Shown: positions 8,620-18,370 of the stretch, piece after piece
Layout of the letters: every line of letters starts with the position of its first letter
How positions within the stretch are numbered: the stretch's first letter is position 1
From: Deinococcus cellulosilyticus NBRC 106333 = KACC 11606
GTDB lineage: Bacteria > Deinococcota > Deinococci > Deinococcales > Deinococcaceae
Reading direction: 5' to 3'
NCBI RefSeq assembly: GCF_007990775.1
Contig: NZ_BJXB01000018.1
Coordinates: forward strand, 49,533-113,532
DNA: 64,000 nt
The notes under the pieces: generated by a model
Database searches by the model: none
What the model saw: the letters and a program-made list of their open reading frames with translations, nothing else
Told to the model about the DNA's origin: nothing
Program-made: the position numbers and the translations under genes

Positions 8620-9438
8620 TCAGAAAGCTGTTCCAAATTGCCCCACAGTCAACACCCCTTCAGCCTGTGCTTTGCCATAAACCCCGAAGATGGGGTTTTT
8701 TTGTGCTCTTTCCCTGCTCAGACGGGTGACAGCTGCCAGGGGTTCACGTCCTGCAGTGGCATCTTTCGGGCTGACGTTGGGCATGATGCAGCGGATGCAG
8801 GCCCCGATCATTTCCAGCTCCAGGCCATTTTCCCACCTGAGTCTGGAGACCTGTTCCTCGACAAAGGGTGCAAGTTCTTCATGGTCGATCACCAGGTTCG
8901 GGCGGAAACGTTCGAGTTCCACCGGTGGATGTCCCTCTTCAGAAAGACGCTGGTTGAGGGCACGCAAAGAGGCCAGTGAAACCACATGCAGAGGCATCAG
9001 GGCCTTTCTTGTCTGCCCCTCTTTCCCCAGGCGAACCAGTCTGAGCGGTCTTCCCAGGGTTGAGGTCAGCCACCTGCTGGCATGCTCTCCGGCATCAAAC
9101 CCCGAGAAAGTTTCATTGACTTTCTCAATGTCATTCCAGATGTTCACTTCACAGGGGTTTTGTGAAATTTGCCGGGATACCCTCAGGTCACTGCACCCTG
9201 GAGACCGCAACACCAGATCATCTCCATCAAACCCAGGCTGGATCAGGGCCATCTGGTGGATTTCTCCCATCCAGACCTGCTGGTTCTCACTGTTGATGAT
9301 GATCCATTCGCGGTCCCCATCCAGACCTGCATCTGGAGTGACCCTTGCAGAAATCACCTGGATTCCGGCACAGGATTTGATGGGATAGATCCACAGGCCG
9401 ACAAGCTGGAGTGCAGAAAGAAGAGGAGGGTCAGTCAT
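8620..9438 (-). CDS. MOSC domain protein with MOSC N-terminal beta-barrel
   Basis: 272 residues. Residues about 10-130 match the MOSC N-terminal domain (LVGLWIYPIKSCAGI, GLDGDREWIII), the rest the MOSC domain with RPNLVIDHEELAPFVEE and CIRCIMPNVSPKDATAGREP, where the cysteines expected to bind molybdenum cofactor sulfur or molybdenum lie (C and CIRC). The family includes YcbX/mARC-type oxidoreductase components and cofactor sulfur carriers; which applies is unknown. ATG at 9438 has AAGGA six bases upstream. Adjacent to a cysteine desulfurase operon, which fits a sulfur-handling role but could be chance. A mobA gene is at 60194. Confidence 0.85.
   Translation of the reverse strand: MTDPPLLSALQLVGLWIYPIKSCAGIQVISARVTPDAGLDGDREWIIINSENQQVWMGEIHQMALIQPGFDGDDLVLRSPGCSDLRVSRQISQNPCEVNIWNDIEKVNETFSGFDAGEHASRWLTSTLGRPLRLVRLGKEGQTRKALMPLHVVSLASLRALNQRLSEEGHPPVELERFRPNLVIDHEELAPFVEEQVSRLRWENGLELEMIGACIRCIMPNVSPKDATAGREPLAAVTRLSRERAQKNPIFGVYGKAQAEGVLTVGQFGTAF
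8679..8702 (+). terminator. sufSU terminator inside the convergent MOSC gene
   Basis: AAACCCC (8679-8685), loop GAAGAT, GGGGTTT (8692-8698) running into seven T on the plus strand. It lies 60 bases past the sufU stop, entirely within the coding sequence of the opposing gene, where it encodes part of KNPIFGVYGK. Confidence 0.75.
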
Positions 9439-9546
9439 GAAGTGTCCTTTGTTCCCTGATCTTACAATGCCCTGATGTCCTGTGCAGATGACTTCTGGAT
9501 TCGGTGCAACTGTCCTGGCCTCTCAGTCGTATTACATCAAAACCGA

Positions 9547-9564
9547 TTACCCTGTGAAGGGTAA
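9547..9564. promoter_or_regulatory. Inverted repeat upstream of the DedA gene
   Basis: TTACCCT-GTGA-AGGGTAA, perfect 7-bp arms, 52 bases before the start. Could be an operator; no T tract follows, so not a terminator. Confidence 0.3.
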
Positions 9565-9615
9565 CGATTCAGCCCACCTGACCGCAGGCCGGGCTGGACC
9601 AAAGGAGAACTCACT

Positions 9616-10233
9616 TTGTTGGAACACCTGCAAGACCTCATTCTGAAGTTTGGTTACATCGGTATTGGTGCCACACTGCTGCTGGAAACCGGCTTCCTGA
9701 TCTTTTTCTTCCTTCCCGGAGACACCCTGCTGCTCGCCGTGGGGGCCATTGCCTACACAGGAAAACTGGCGCTCGGACCTGCCATTCTGTCTGCCTTCAT
9801 TGGGGCGGTGCTCGGAAATGCTGTGGGATACTGGGTGGGGGCGAAATACGGACGGGCCGTGTTCAGCAACCAGAACAGCCGCCTGTTCAACCCTGAGAAC
9901 ATTGCGAAAGCCGAGCATTTCTACAACAAATACGGGGCCATGGCAATCATGCTTTCCCGCTTTGTGCCCGGCGTGCGCGCCATTGTGCCCACCATCGCTG
10001 GCATGGTTCGCATGAATTACGGCATGTTCATGCTGTTGAACATTGCCAGTGCCGCCCTGTGGACCGTCAGCCTTCCGCTGCTGGCCTACTATGTGCTGCC
10101 CCTCACGGGCCTCACCGAAAAAGAAGTTGAGAAGTACATCCTGGTGATGGTCTTCCTGGCCTTCCTGATCCCGCTGATTCCGGTGGGCATCCGCATGCTG
10201 AAACCCAGAAAGAGCATTCAGGAAAAAGTGTAA
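9616..10233 (+). CDS. DedA-family membrane protein (VTT domain)
   Basis: 205 residues with several hydrophobic segments; the family is thought to act in proton-dependent lipid-carrier or phospholipid flipping. Diagnostic parts are ETGFLIFFFLPGDTLLL (about 22-38) with the conserved G-D pair, GNAVGYWVGAKYGR, and SRFVPGVRAIVPTIAGM with the essential arginines. Start is TTG at 9616 with AGGAG nine bases upstream. Single gene facing rpoD across a shared terminator. Confidence 0.9.
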   Translation: MLEHLQDLILKFGYIGIGATLLLETGFLIFFFLPGDTLLLAVGAIAYTGKLALGPAILSAFIGAVLGNAVGYWVGAKYGRAVFSNQNSRLFNPENIAKAEHFYNKYGAMAIMLSRFVPGVRAIVPTIAGMVRMNYGMFMLLNIASAALWTVSLPLLAYYVLPLTGLTEKEVEKYILVMVFLAFLIPLIPVGIRMLKPRKSIQEKV

Positions 10234-10248
10234 GTCAAGGTGCAACAA

Positions 10249-10274
10249 AAACAGCCCCAGATCTGGGGCTGTTT
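10249..10274. terminator. Bidirectional terminator between dedA and rpoD
   Basis: AAACAGCCCCAGA / TCTGGGGCTGTTT is a perfect 26-base palindrome between two convergent genes. On the minus strand it runs into TTTTTGTTG (rpoD side); on the plus strand into TTTCTTG. Confidence 0.8.
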
Positions 10275-10293
10275 CTTGATGAAGCAGCAGGAT

Positions 10294-11685
<1,392 letters not shown>

Positions 11686-11722
11686 GTATCACTCCCTCAC
11701 GGCAAGAATACCGCATCATAGA

Positions 11723-11760
11723 AGTGTAGCAAATTTTATGGGAGAAGTCTGGGAGACTTC
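11723..11760 (-). promoter_or_regulatory. rpoD promoter region with inverted repeat at -35
   Basis: Minus-strand -10 box TACACT (11723-11728), about 38 bases before the rpoD ATG. No good -35; instead GAAGTCT-GGG-AGACTTC (11744-11760) covers the -35 position, which could be a regulator site. Confidence 0.45.
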
Positions 11761-11799
11761 ACAAATTTGCTTCACGTCTAACCCTTTACGAGGCGTGTT

Positions 11800-12921
11800 T
11801 CAGTTTCGTTCCCGAATGCCCCGCAGCACTTTATAGCTCTTGTTCTTGATGACCAGCTGAACCTTTCCATGCTTCTGCATCAGGGGTTCATACGGCAGGA
11901 ACTGGTTGGCCACCACCCAGACTTCCCCTCCGGCCCTCACGTGCTGGTAGGCCACCCGGATGAACTCCTCTGCCACTTCAAGAATCACATCTGTCCCCAC
12001 ATGGAAAGGTGGGTTCATGACGACCAGATCGAACTGGGCCTGTTCTGGAAGGGCACTTCCCACATCGCTGTGCAGGGCTGTCACCTTCAGACCAGCATCC
12101 CGGGCGTTGATCTCAATGCTGCGCACAGCAGCAAGGTCCTCTTCCAGCAGGGTCACTTCTGCACCCAGCTGTGCACAACGGAGACCCAGCACCCCTGCAC
12201 CTGCCCCGATGTCCAGCACCTGTTTTCCTGCAGGAGAGGGGAGGTGTGAGAGAAGAAGCTGGCTTGCATCGTCCACTTTGCCTGCACTGAACACTCCGGG
12301 TAAAGAAGTGATCTGCAGACCTTCAAAGGTGTACTGGTGGGTTCTGGCAGCTTCGATCTGGGCCTCTGCGTTCTCCTTGATGAAGCCTGCAACACGCATG
12401 CCCTTGTGCCGCTCAAGCACCTCACCTTCACCGAAAGCAGCCTTGAACCACTTGAAGTAGCGCTCAAAGCCTTTGTCCTTGTCTCCGGCAATCAGGCAGA
12501 GGCCCCCGGGCTTTGTGCGGGCAAAAGCGGCCTGCAAATATTCCCGGACAGCTTCATTGCCCTTGTCTGCAGGCAACACAGCCAGCACAGTGTCGAATTC
12601 CCCCGTCATTTCCAGAGGCAAAGCCGCCTGAACCGTCACCCTGGGATCATCCATAAACTGGCGCTGCAGCACCTCCAGAGCCGCCCTGGAACGCTCTGCC
12701 AGCGTGATTTGAGGTTCGGTCAGGTACAGGGCCACCGCGCCATTCTGTGCTGTCAGGTCCAGAATGTGCTCTCCCAGATCCACAGGAGGATTCAACAGCA
12801 CGCCCAGCAGGAGCGCCTGGGCATCGTCCAGCCCTGGATACCCCCGCACCCCCGGTTTGGTGAGGATGCCCCTTTCGGGCAGTTTGGGGGGAAGTTTGGC
12901 AATTTTGAGGTCAGAATACAT
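11800..12921 (-). CDS. rsmC: RsmC/RlmG-like rRNA (guanine-N2)-methyltransferase
   Basis: SAM-dependent methyltransferase, 373 residues, the two-domain type that modifies 16S rRNA m2G1207. The C-terminal domain has motif I VLDIGAGAGVLGLRCAQ and the catalytic NPPF in VVMNPPFHVGTD; the N-terminal half is a degenerate copy of the same fold. Length agrees with the Thermus RsmC enzyme. The frame opens at GTG 12927; ATG at 12921 is chosen because a TATAGT box lies four bases before it, suggesting a leaderless message. Divergent from rnhB. Confidence 0.85.
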   Translation of the reverse strand: MYSDLKIAKLPPKLPERGILTKPGVRGYPGLDDAQALLLGVLLNPPVDLGEHILDLTAQNGAVALYLTEPQITLAERSRAALEVLQRQFMDDPRVTVQAALPLEMTGEFDTVLAVLPADKGNEAVREYLQAAFARTKPGGLCLIAGDKDKGFERYFKWFKAAFGEGEVLERHKGMRVAGFIKENAEAQIEAARTHQYTFEGLQITSLPGVFSAGKVDDASQLLLSHLPSPAGKQVLDIGAGAGVLGLRCAQLGAEVTLLEEDLAAVRSIEINARDAGLKVTALHSDVGSALPEQAQFDLVVMNPPFHVGTDVILEVAEEFIRVAYQHVRAGGEVWVVANQFLPYEPLMQKHGKVQLVIKNKSYKVLRGIRERN

Positions 12922-12992
12922 CAGCACTATAGTGTACTCGTTATGGTGACTGTGGACTGTGGAATTGAAGGATTTGAAAAAAGGGACCTCAG

Positions 12993-13598
12993 GTGACCCC
13001 CTCCTGGTCTTTGGAAACCCAGATCGGTGACTTCAAACTGATCCTGGGCATTGATGAGGCAGGCAGAGGGGCCCTTGCTGGACCCGTGGCTGTGGCCGGT
13101 GCGATTCTTCCTGCAGAGCGGGTGGTGTTGCCTTACCGGGACTCCAAGACCCTGAAGTTTGAACGCAGGGTGGAACTCGCTGAGCATGTGAAATCCTACG
13201 CTGTGCGCTATGCCATCAAACTGGTGCCTGCTGCTGACATTGATTCCACTGGCATCCTGAAAGTGGTGATCCGGGCCAGCGAGGAGATCATTCAGGAGCT
13301 GCAGCCAGAAGCGGTGATCACGGATTATCTGAAGGTGAAAACAGGATTGCCCCTGCTGGCCGTTCCAAAAGCAGATGCAAATTCATACACGGTGGCTGCA
13401 GCGAGTTTGCTGGCCAAGACGGCCAGGGACCAGTACATGATTGAACTGCACGAAAAGCACCCGGAGTACGGTTTTGCAGGACACAAGGGTTACGGGACCC
13501 AGGAGCATGTTCAGGCATTGCAGAAGCATGGGGTGACCCCGGAACACCGCAAAACCTTTGCTCCGGTGGCCCAGGGGTTGCTGTTTTCAGAGAATTGA
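12993..13598 (+). CDS. rnhB: Ribonuclease HII
   Basis: Cuts RNA at RNA-DNA junctions and removes misincorporated ribonucleotides. 201 residues. Catalytic acidic residues sit in LGIDEAGRGALAGPV (Asp, Glu near residues 23-24) and VITDYLKV (Asp); the conserved SLLAKTARDQYM helix and GYGT segment are present. Start is GTG at 12993 with AAGGG upstream. Its 3' side is AT-rich with no clear terminator. Confidence 0.93.
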   Translation: MTPSWSLETQIGDFKLILGIDEAGRGALAGPVAVAGAILPAERVVLPYRDSKTLKFERRVELAEHVKSYAVRYAIKLVPAADIDSTGILKVVIRASEEIIQELQPEAVITDYLKVKTGLPLLAVPKADANSYTVAAASLLAKTARDQYMIELHEKHPEYGFAGHKGYGTQEHVQALQKHGVTPEHRKTFAPVAQGLLFSEN

Positions 13599-13770
13599 AG
13601 GATTCTGCTGCATCTGAATTCCTTTTCAGATCACAAAATGCATGATTTTGAGTCAAAAATTGCAAATTTTATGGATCAATCCCTTTTCGAGGCCACTGGC
13701 TGCCTGACAGCCTTCTTTCTCTGCACAGGGAAAATTTTGCAGCTGTGGCTTTGAATTTCAAAAGGTACGT

Positions 13771-13776
13771 TATAAT
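13771..13776 (+). promoter_or_regulatory. -10 box TATAAT of the GH57 gene
   Basis: Perfect TATAAT 30 bases before the GTG start; no convincing -35 element at 16-18 bases. The gap after rnhB (13599-13806) is otherwise AT-rich and empty. Confidence 0.5.
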
Positions 13777-13806
13777 CTATAAAAGCAAAATTTGGGGAGT
13801 GATCTT

Positions 13807-15624
13807 GTGAGCCGTTTAGCCCTTGTACTGCACAACCATCAACCCAACGGGAACCTGCCAGATCTGCTGGAGAAAGCGCATCAGACGGCGTACCTTCCCT
13901 TCTTGAAGGTGTTACAGGAACACCCCAGAATCAAAATCAACCTGCACTATTCCGGCACCCTGCTGCAGTGGATTCAGAAAAACCACCCAACCACCCTGCA
14001 GCTTTTAAAGCAACTCGTGGAACGGGGCCAGGTGGAACTGCTCGGTGGGGGCATGCATGAACCGCTGCTTCCCCTCATTCCCAAAAGGGACCGCATGGCG
14101 CAGATTGCTGCCCAGAGGGACTGGATGGCCCAGCACCTGGGTTTCCGCAGCAAAGGGGTCTGGCTTGCCGAGTGCGCCTGGGACACCGACCTCCCTGAAA
14201 CCCTCTCTGAGTGTGGGGTGGAATTCACCTTGCTGGACGACACCCAGATCCCAGAGCAGGCCCTTCCTGCGACGTATTACCTGACCGAGCACGATGGGCA
14301 CAACGTGCGGGTTTTCGTGATGCAGCATCAGCTTCACAACCAGATGCCTTACGCGCAGCCTGCCACCCTGATTGAGAACATCCGGGCGCAGAAACAACTG
14401 GTGGTCCTGGGTGAGGATGGAGAAAGCCTCGGTCTGATTGGCGACACCTACCAGCGTTGCTACATCGAAGGCTGGTTGCAGAATTTCTTTACGGCACTGG
14501 AACAGAACAGGGACATCCAGCTGGTGCACCTCTCTGAGGAGCTCAAACAACCCTGCAGTGGTCTGGTTTACGTGCCCAGCAGCTCCTTTGCTGCCCCGGA
14601 TGGCTACTTTCGTCAGGCGATGGCCAAATATGCGGGCATCAACAACCTGCACAAGCGCATGCGTTACACCAGCCTGAAACTGGACATGACCCCCAGGGCC
14701 TCACAGCAGGCTTATGAGCACCTCTGGCGGGGCCAGACGGGGGACGCCTACTGGCCCACCAGCGCCGAATACAACTTTGTGCGCTTCGAGGCGTACCGCA
14801 ACCTGATCCGCGCCGAAAACGAAATCGAGCCCAGAAAATACAGCTGGCTGGAAATCGATTACCGGGACACCAACGGAGACGGCATTCAGGAACTGATTGC
14901 AGAGAGCCACACCATGAACCTGCACTTCTCACCCACCGAGGGTGGAAGCCTGCAGGAGTGGGATTATCGGGAAAAAGCCGTCAACCTGGTGGACTCCTAC
15001 AGCGACCATCCCAGAACGCACCCCAGAACCCTGGTGGAGCATTTCTTCGGGGGAGAGGTCAGCCTCAGGTCCTTTGCCAGCGGCCAGTATCTGGAACTCG
15101 GAGATTTCTCCACGGGCCTCTTTGATGCGGGGAAATACCGCAATCGGGTGACGTTAAGCCGCATGGGCATTGTGCGGGGTCCTGCAGGGATTCCAGTTCC
15201 GGTGGAACTCAAAAAGAGCCTGAAGATCCTGCCCAAGGAACACCAGATCGAACTGGAGTACCGCATCACCAACCATGGGGACTGGGACATCATCACCCGC
15301 TTTGGCAGCAAATGGAATTTCGGGTTGCTGGCCGGAGATTCCCCGGACCGATACTTTTACATCAATGGCCGCAAAGTGGGCAGCCTCGGGTCCACCCAGG
15401 AACACCGTGAAGTCACCCATGCAGGCATCGTGGACGAATGGCTGGGCATCCGGGTGGTCTTCGAATTTGAGGGCAGAGAAGCCACGATCTGGCACTATCC
15501 GGTGGTCTGTGACCGCAAACGCCCCCTCTACCAGTCCAGTGTCTTCATGCCTGTCTTCGATCTGGACCTGCCCAAGGGCCGTTCCAGAAGACTGGCATTC
15601 AACGTGCACGTGGAGGAGTTGTAA
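13807..15624 (+). CDS. GH57 family alpha-glucanotransferase / alpha-amylase-like enzyme
   Basis: 605 residues with the layout of Thermococcales 4-alpha-glucanotransferase: an N-terminal GH57 barrel (LVLHNHQPNGN at 7-17) then DUF1925/DUF1926-type beta domains. The nucleophile Glu is E122 in GVWLAECAWD and the acid/base Asp is D204 in LGEDGESLG, at nearly the positions known for the T. litoralis enzyme (123, 214). Start is GTG 13807, with GGGGAG five bases upstream, in place of the earlier TTG at 13792. No signal peptide, so it probably works on cytoplasmic maltodextrin or glycogen. Partly coupled to the globin gene downstream. Confidence 0.85.
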   Translation: MSRLALVLHNHQPNGNLPDLLEKAHQTAYLPFLKVLQEHPRIKINLHYSGTLLQWIQKNHPTTLQLLKQLVERGQVELLGGGMHEPLLPLIPKRDRMAQIAAQRDWMAQHLGFRSKGVWLAECAWDTDLPETLSECGVEFTLLDDTQIPEQALPATYYLTEHDGHNVRVFVMQHQLHNQMPYAQPATLIENIRAQKQLVVLGEDGESLGLIGDTYQRCYIEGWLQNFFTALEQNRDIQLVHLSEELKQPCSGLVYVPSSSFAAPDGYFRQAMAKYAGINNLHKRMRYTSLKLDMTPRASQQAYEHLWRGQTGDAYWPTSAEYNFVRFEAYRNLIRAENEIEPRKYSWLEIDYRDTNGDGIQELIAESHTMNLHFSPTEGGSLQEWDYREKAVNLVDSYSDHPRTHPRTLVEHFFGGEVSLRSFASGQYLELGDFSTGLFDAGKYRNRVTLSRMGIVRGPAGIPVPVELKKSLKILPKEHQIELEYRITNHGDWDIITRFGSKWNFGLLAGDSPDRYFYINGRKVGSLGSTQEHREVTHAGIVDEWLGIRVVFEFEGREATIWHYPVVCDRKRPLYQSSVFMPVFDLDLPKGRSRRLAFNVHVEEL

Positions 15625-15627
15625 CAC

Positions 15628-16011
15628 GTGGATCTGAGACCCATGGAAGAAGCCACCATTTATGACCGTCTCACAAAAGAAGGTCTGGGCAGGCTGATCC
15701 ACCGCTTTTACGATCTGGTGCATCAGCATCCCTTGCTCAGGGAAATCTTTCCTGAGGACCTCACCGAGACCCGTGAAAAGCAGTTTGCCTTCATGAGTGG
15801 CTTTTTCGGGGGTCCACCTTTATATATGGAGAAATACGGACACCCCAGGCTCAGGATGCGCCACCTGAAATTTCCCATCGGAGAAGGGGAGGCCAGGGCG
15901 TGGCTTGCCTGCATGGAGCAAGCCCTCAAGGACACCGTGCCCGATCAAAAGTTGCGCGAGGACATTTTTGCTGCCCTCGCGCGAACTGCCGTACACATGA
16001 TCAACCAGTGA
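15628..16011 (+). CDS. Group II truncated hemoglobin (GlbO-like)
   Basis: 127 residues, the right size for a 2-over-2 globin. Seen: LIHRFYDLVHQHPLLREIFP at the start (B/C helix region), QFAFMSGFFGGPPLYMEKYGHPRLRMRHLKFPI containing the group II signature and the proximal His region (RMRHLKF), then a Trp (AWLACMEQAL) typical of group II at G8. Such globins bind oxygen or detoxify NO/peroxide. GTG start at 15628 lies nine bases after GGAGGAG, three bases past the GH57 stop, so the two genes form an operon. Confidence 0.88.
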   Translation: MDLRPMEEATIYDRLTKEGLGRLIHRFYDLVHQHPLLREIFPEDLTETREKQFAFMSGFFGGPPLYMEKYGHPRLRMRHLKFPIGEGEARAWLACMEQALKDTVPDQKLREDIFAALARTAVHMINQ

Positions 16012-16029
16012 AGCTCTGGGGTGAACCCC

Positions 16030-16554
16030 TCAGTGGTCCACCAGAACCCCTGCATGCAGGGGAGCGGAGTCCACAATGGTGAATTCACCACACACGTCCT
16101 TGGTGAGGATCAGTTCAGAACAACTCCAGGTGAGGTGGGGAATGTAAGTCTGCTGGGCCAGTTGCCACACAGACTCTTCTTCCCAGGGAACGATGCCAAG
16201 TCCGACCGTGATGTGGGGCAGGTAATCTGCGCCATCCACGGGTTTGAACGGTTCTCCGCCAAGGGTCCTGCACATCTGGTGGGCTTCCCGGAAACTCGGG
16301 GTGCTCTCCAGCGAGACGTAAAGCACATTCGGGAACCTTTTCCACCCGCAGGAGCTGAGGGTCAGTGGGGAGAGGTTGCGGCTGAGGTCATGAAACTTCT
16401 CTTTCAATTCCTCTTCGCTGCCCTGCCAGAAAAACGGAGAACGCAAGTTGATGTGGGGCACTCCGTATCCTGCCAACTGATGATCTCGCTGAAACGCCCG
16501 AATGAAACGCATCAACTCGGGGTGGGGCCAAACCAAAACGCCGTATAAGGTCAT
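16030..16554 (-). CDS. 2H phosphoesterase superfamily protein (2'-5' RNA ligase-like)
   Basis: 174 residues with two repeated motifs of the LigT/2H fold: VPHINLRSPF near residue 33 and LPHITVGL near residue 118. The second matches HxT; the first reads H-I-N, so one of the two catalytic HxT/S motifs carries Asn. Family members act on 2',5' or cyclic phosphodiesters of RNA; the substrate here is unknown. ATG 16554 preferred over the TTG at 16563 because GAAGG is correctly spaced only for the ATG. Third gene of an Mrp / SufR-like / 2H operon. Confidence 0.8.
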   Translation of the reverse strand: MTLYGVLVWPHPELMRFIRAFQRDHQLAGYGVPHINLRSPFFWQGSEEELKEKFHDLSRNLSPLTLSSCGWKRFPNVLYVSLESTPSFREAHQMCRTLGGEPFKPVDGADYLPHITVGLGIVPWEEESVWQLAQQTYIPHLTWSCSELILTKDVCGEFTIVDSAPLHAGVLVDH

Positions 16555-16559
16555 AGGAC

Positions 16560-17183
16560 TCAAGCCTTCGTTATTTTATATCGGCAAGCCCCTGCACCGG
16601 AAGCAATCTGACTGATGCGGGTGATGGGCACACCAAGAAGTCTTTCGTAGAGGCTCATCTCACACTGGCAAATTGCCTTGTAGCGCCTCGCCACAGCGAT
16701 ACTCGGGCAGTTGCGTTGTTCGAGCAACCATTCACCGTCTTCGGTCAACGTTGCCTGATATCCAGCTTCGCACAGCAACTCTGACAACTTCCGTACTTTT
16801 TCGTCCAGACTTAAGTGTTCAAGCTGAGGAGCCAGTTGCCGGTACAGGGATTCCTCGCGGGCGGTGAACAGCTGAAACACCATCTGCTGGCCATGCAGTT
16901 CCTCCAGGTGCCCGAGCAGGTCCAGGCACAGCCCCGAGTAATTCTTGGGAAAGGCTTCCTCGCCCTTGTGGGTGAGGTGGTACACGTACTGCGGACGCCC
17001 TTTGCCACAGCGTTTTTCCAGTTGCTGGGTGATGTACCCTTCTTCCTCAAGGTCCAGCAGGTGCTTGCGGATGGCCGGAACCGTGACCCCCAGCGAGGCT
17101 GCGAGGTCCTGGGTGGTGCCCCCGCAGCTCTCCTTGAGGTGCGAAAGAATTTTTCGTTTGGTGTGGTCAGGGTTCGGTAGCAT
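16560..17183 (-). CDS. SufR-like iron-sulfur HTH transcriptional regulator
   Basis: 207 residues. N-terminal winged helix (TTQDLAASLGVTVPAIRKHL, about 23-42, then GRPQYVYHLT wing). The C-terminal part has four cysteines, C159, C172, C174 and C200, in NCPSIAVARRYKAICQCEMS and GAGACRYKI, the arrangement SufR-type DeoR/ArsR regulators use to hold a cluster. By analogy it would control Fe-S genes. Six bases from mrp, stop overlapping the downstream gene: one operon. I see it also as a candidate regulator of sufSU (6954), which is inference. Confidence 0.82.
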   Translation of the reverse strand: MLPNPDHTKRKILSHLKESCGGTTQDLAASLGVTVPAIRKHLLDLEEEGYITQQLEKRCGKGRPQYVYHLTHKGEEAFPKNYSGLCLDLLGHLEELHGQQMVFQLFTAREESLYRQLAPQLEHLSLDEKVRKLSELLCEAGYQATLTEDGEWLLEQRNCPSIAVARRYKAICQCEMSLYERLLGVPITRISQIASGAGACRYKITKA

Positions 17184-17188
17184 AGGGG

Positions 17189-18244
17189 TTAAAGCATGGG
17201 CAGAGATTGCAGGCTCTGCACGCTGATGCGGCCTGCCAGATTCTGGCTGATCTTGACGAGGGACTGCGCGGAAGAACTTTCAGGGTGGGAGATCACCACA
17301 GGGGTGCCCTGGTCGGAGGCTTCACGGAGCGGCATGTCGAGGGGAACTTCACCCAGGAAGTGGAGGGACATCTGTTCGGCTTTGCGCTTGCCGCCCCCGT
17401 GTCCGAAAATGTCGTAACGGGTGCCGGTGTCGGGAGCCACAAAGTAGCTCATGTTTTCCACGACGCCCAGAATCGGGATGCTGCTCTTCTTGAACATGTC
17501 CATGGCACGGGCGGCGTCAATCAGGGCCACATCCTGAGGGGTGGTCACAATCACGGCTCCGGTGATGCTCACGGACTGGGCCAGGGAGAGCTGCACATCG
17601 CCCGTCCCTGGAGGCAGGTCGATGATCAGGTAGTCGAGTTCTCCCCACAGGGCTTCTTTGAGGAACTGCTGGATCGCTCCGTGCAGCATGGGACCACGCC
17701 ACACCAGTGCCTGACCTGCAGGAACCAGGTTGGCCATGGACAGGAACTTCACGCCAAAGCGCTCCAGAGGCAGCATCTGCTTGTTCTGGTTGGCCTTGAT
17801 GCGGTCTTCGGTGTTGCCCAGCATGTGGGCAATGCTCGGACCGTAAATGTCGGCGTCCATCAGACCGACCCGTGCTCCGCTCTGGGCCAGGGCTATGGCA
17901 AGGTTGGTGGAGACGCTGGATTTGCCCACGCCTCCCTTGCCGCTTCCCACCAGGATCACATGCTGAATTCCAGGCAGGGCAGGCTTGTTGCTGGCGCGCA
18001 CGGTGGCGCCGAATTCGACAGTGACACTGCTGGCACCGACGGCTTCGATGGCGCGGCGAACGTCCGCCTCGATCACCCCTTTCAAGGGGCAGGCGGGCGT
18101 GGTCAGGTTGATCTTGGCGTGAACTTGCGTTCCCGTCACCACCACCCGTTCCACCATTCCCAGCGAAACCAGATCCTGATGCAGCTCGGGGTCATTCACG
18201 AGGCTCAGGGCTTTTAACACGATGTCTTCAGTGACCACAGGCAT
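17189..18244 (-). CDS. mrp: Mrp/ApbC/NBP35-family ATPase (Fe-S carrier family), CXXC absent
   Basis: 351 residues: N-terminal MIP18 (DUF59) domain about 1-85, then a ParA/MinD-like ATPase with deviant Walker A GSGKGGVGKS at 100-109, switch LMDADIYGPS and LIIDLPPGTGDVQ. Normally a CXXC pair after NMS binds the transferred cluster; here the segment reads NMSYFVAPDTGTRYDIFG, with Ala270 and Thr273 where cysteines usually sit. Such CXXC-less Mrp proteins exist elsewhere, and their biochemical role is less clear. Operon with the SufR-like regulator supports a link to Fe-S metabolism. Confidence 0.9.
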   Translation of the reverse strand: MPVVTEDIVLKALSLVNDPELHQDLVSLGMVERVVVTGTQVHAKINLTTPACPLKGVIEADVRRAIEAVGASSVTVEFGATVRASNKPALPGIQHVILVGSGKGGVGKSSVSTNLAIALAQSGARVGLMDADIYGPSIAHMLGNTEDRIKANQNKQMLPLERFGVKFLSMANLVPAGQALVWRGPMLHGAIQQFLKEALWGELDYLIIDLPPGTGDVQLSLAQSVSITGAVIVTTPQDVALIDAARAMDMFKKSSIPILGVVENMSYFVAPDTGTRYDIFGHGGGKRKAEQMSLHFLGEVPLDMPLREASDQGTPVVISHPESSSAQSLVKISQNLAGRISVQSLQSLPML

Positions 18245-18370
18245 AGCAAGCAGGGTAGCACCACTAGGCCATTTTGCTCAAGGATGGGAGTCACAATACT
18301 TAAGATCAGCTGAAATATGGTGGTGGGATGCCGTCAAAGACGTCATTTGTGCTTTTTTCTCTATTGAGAA

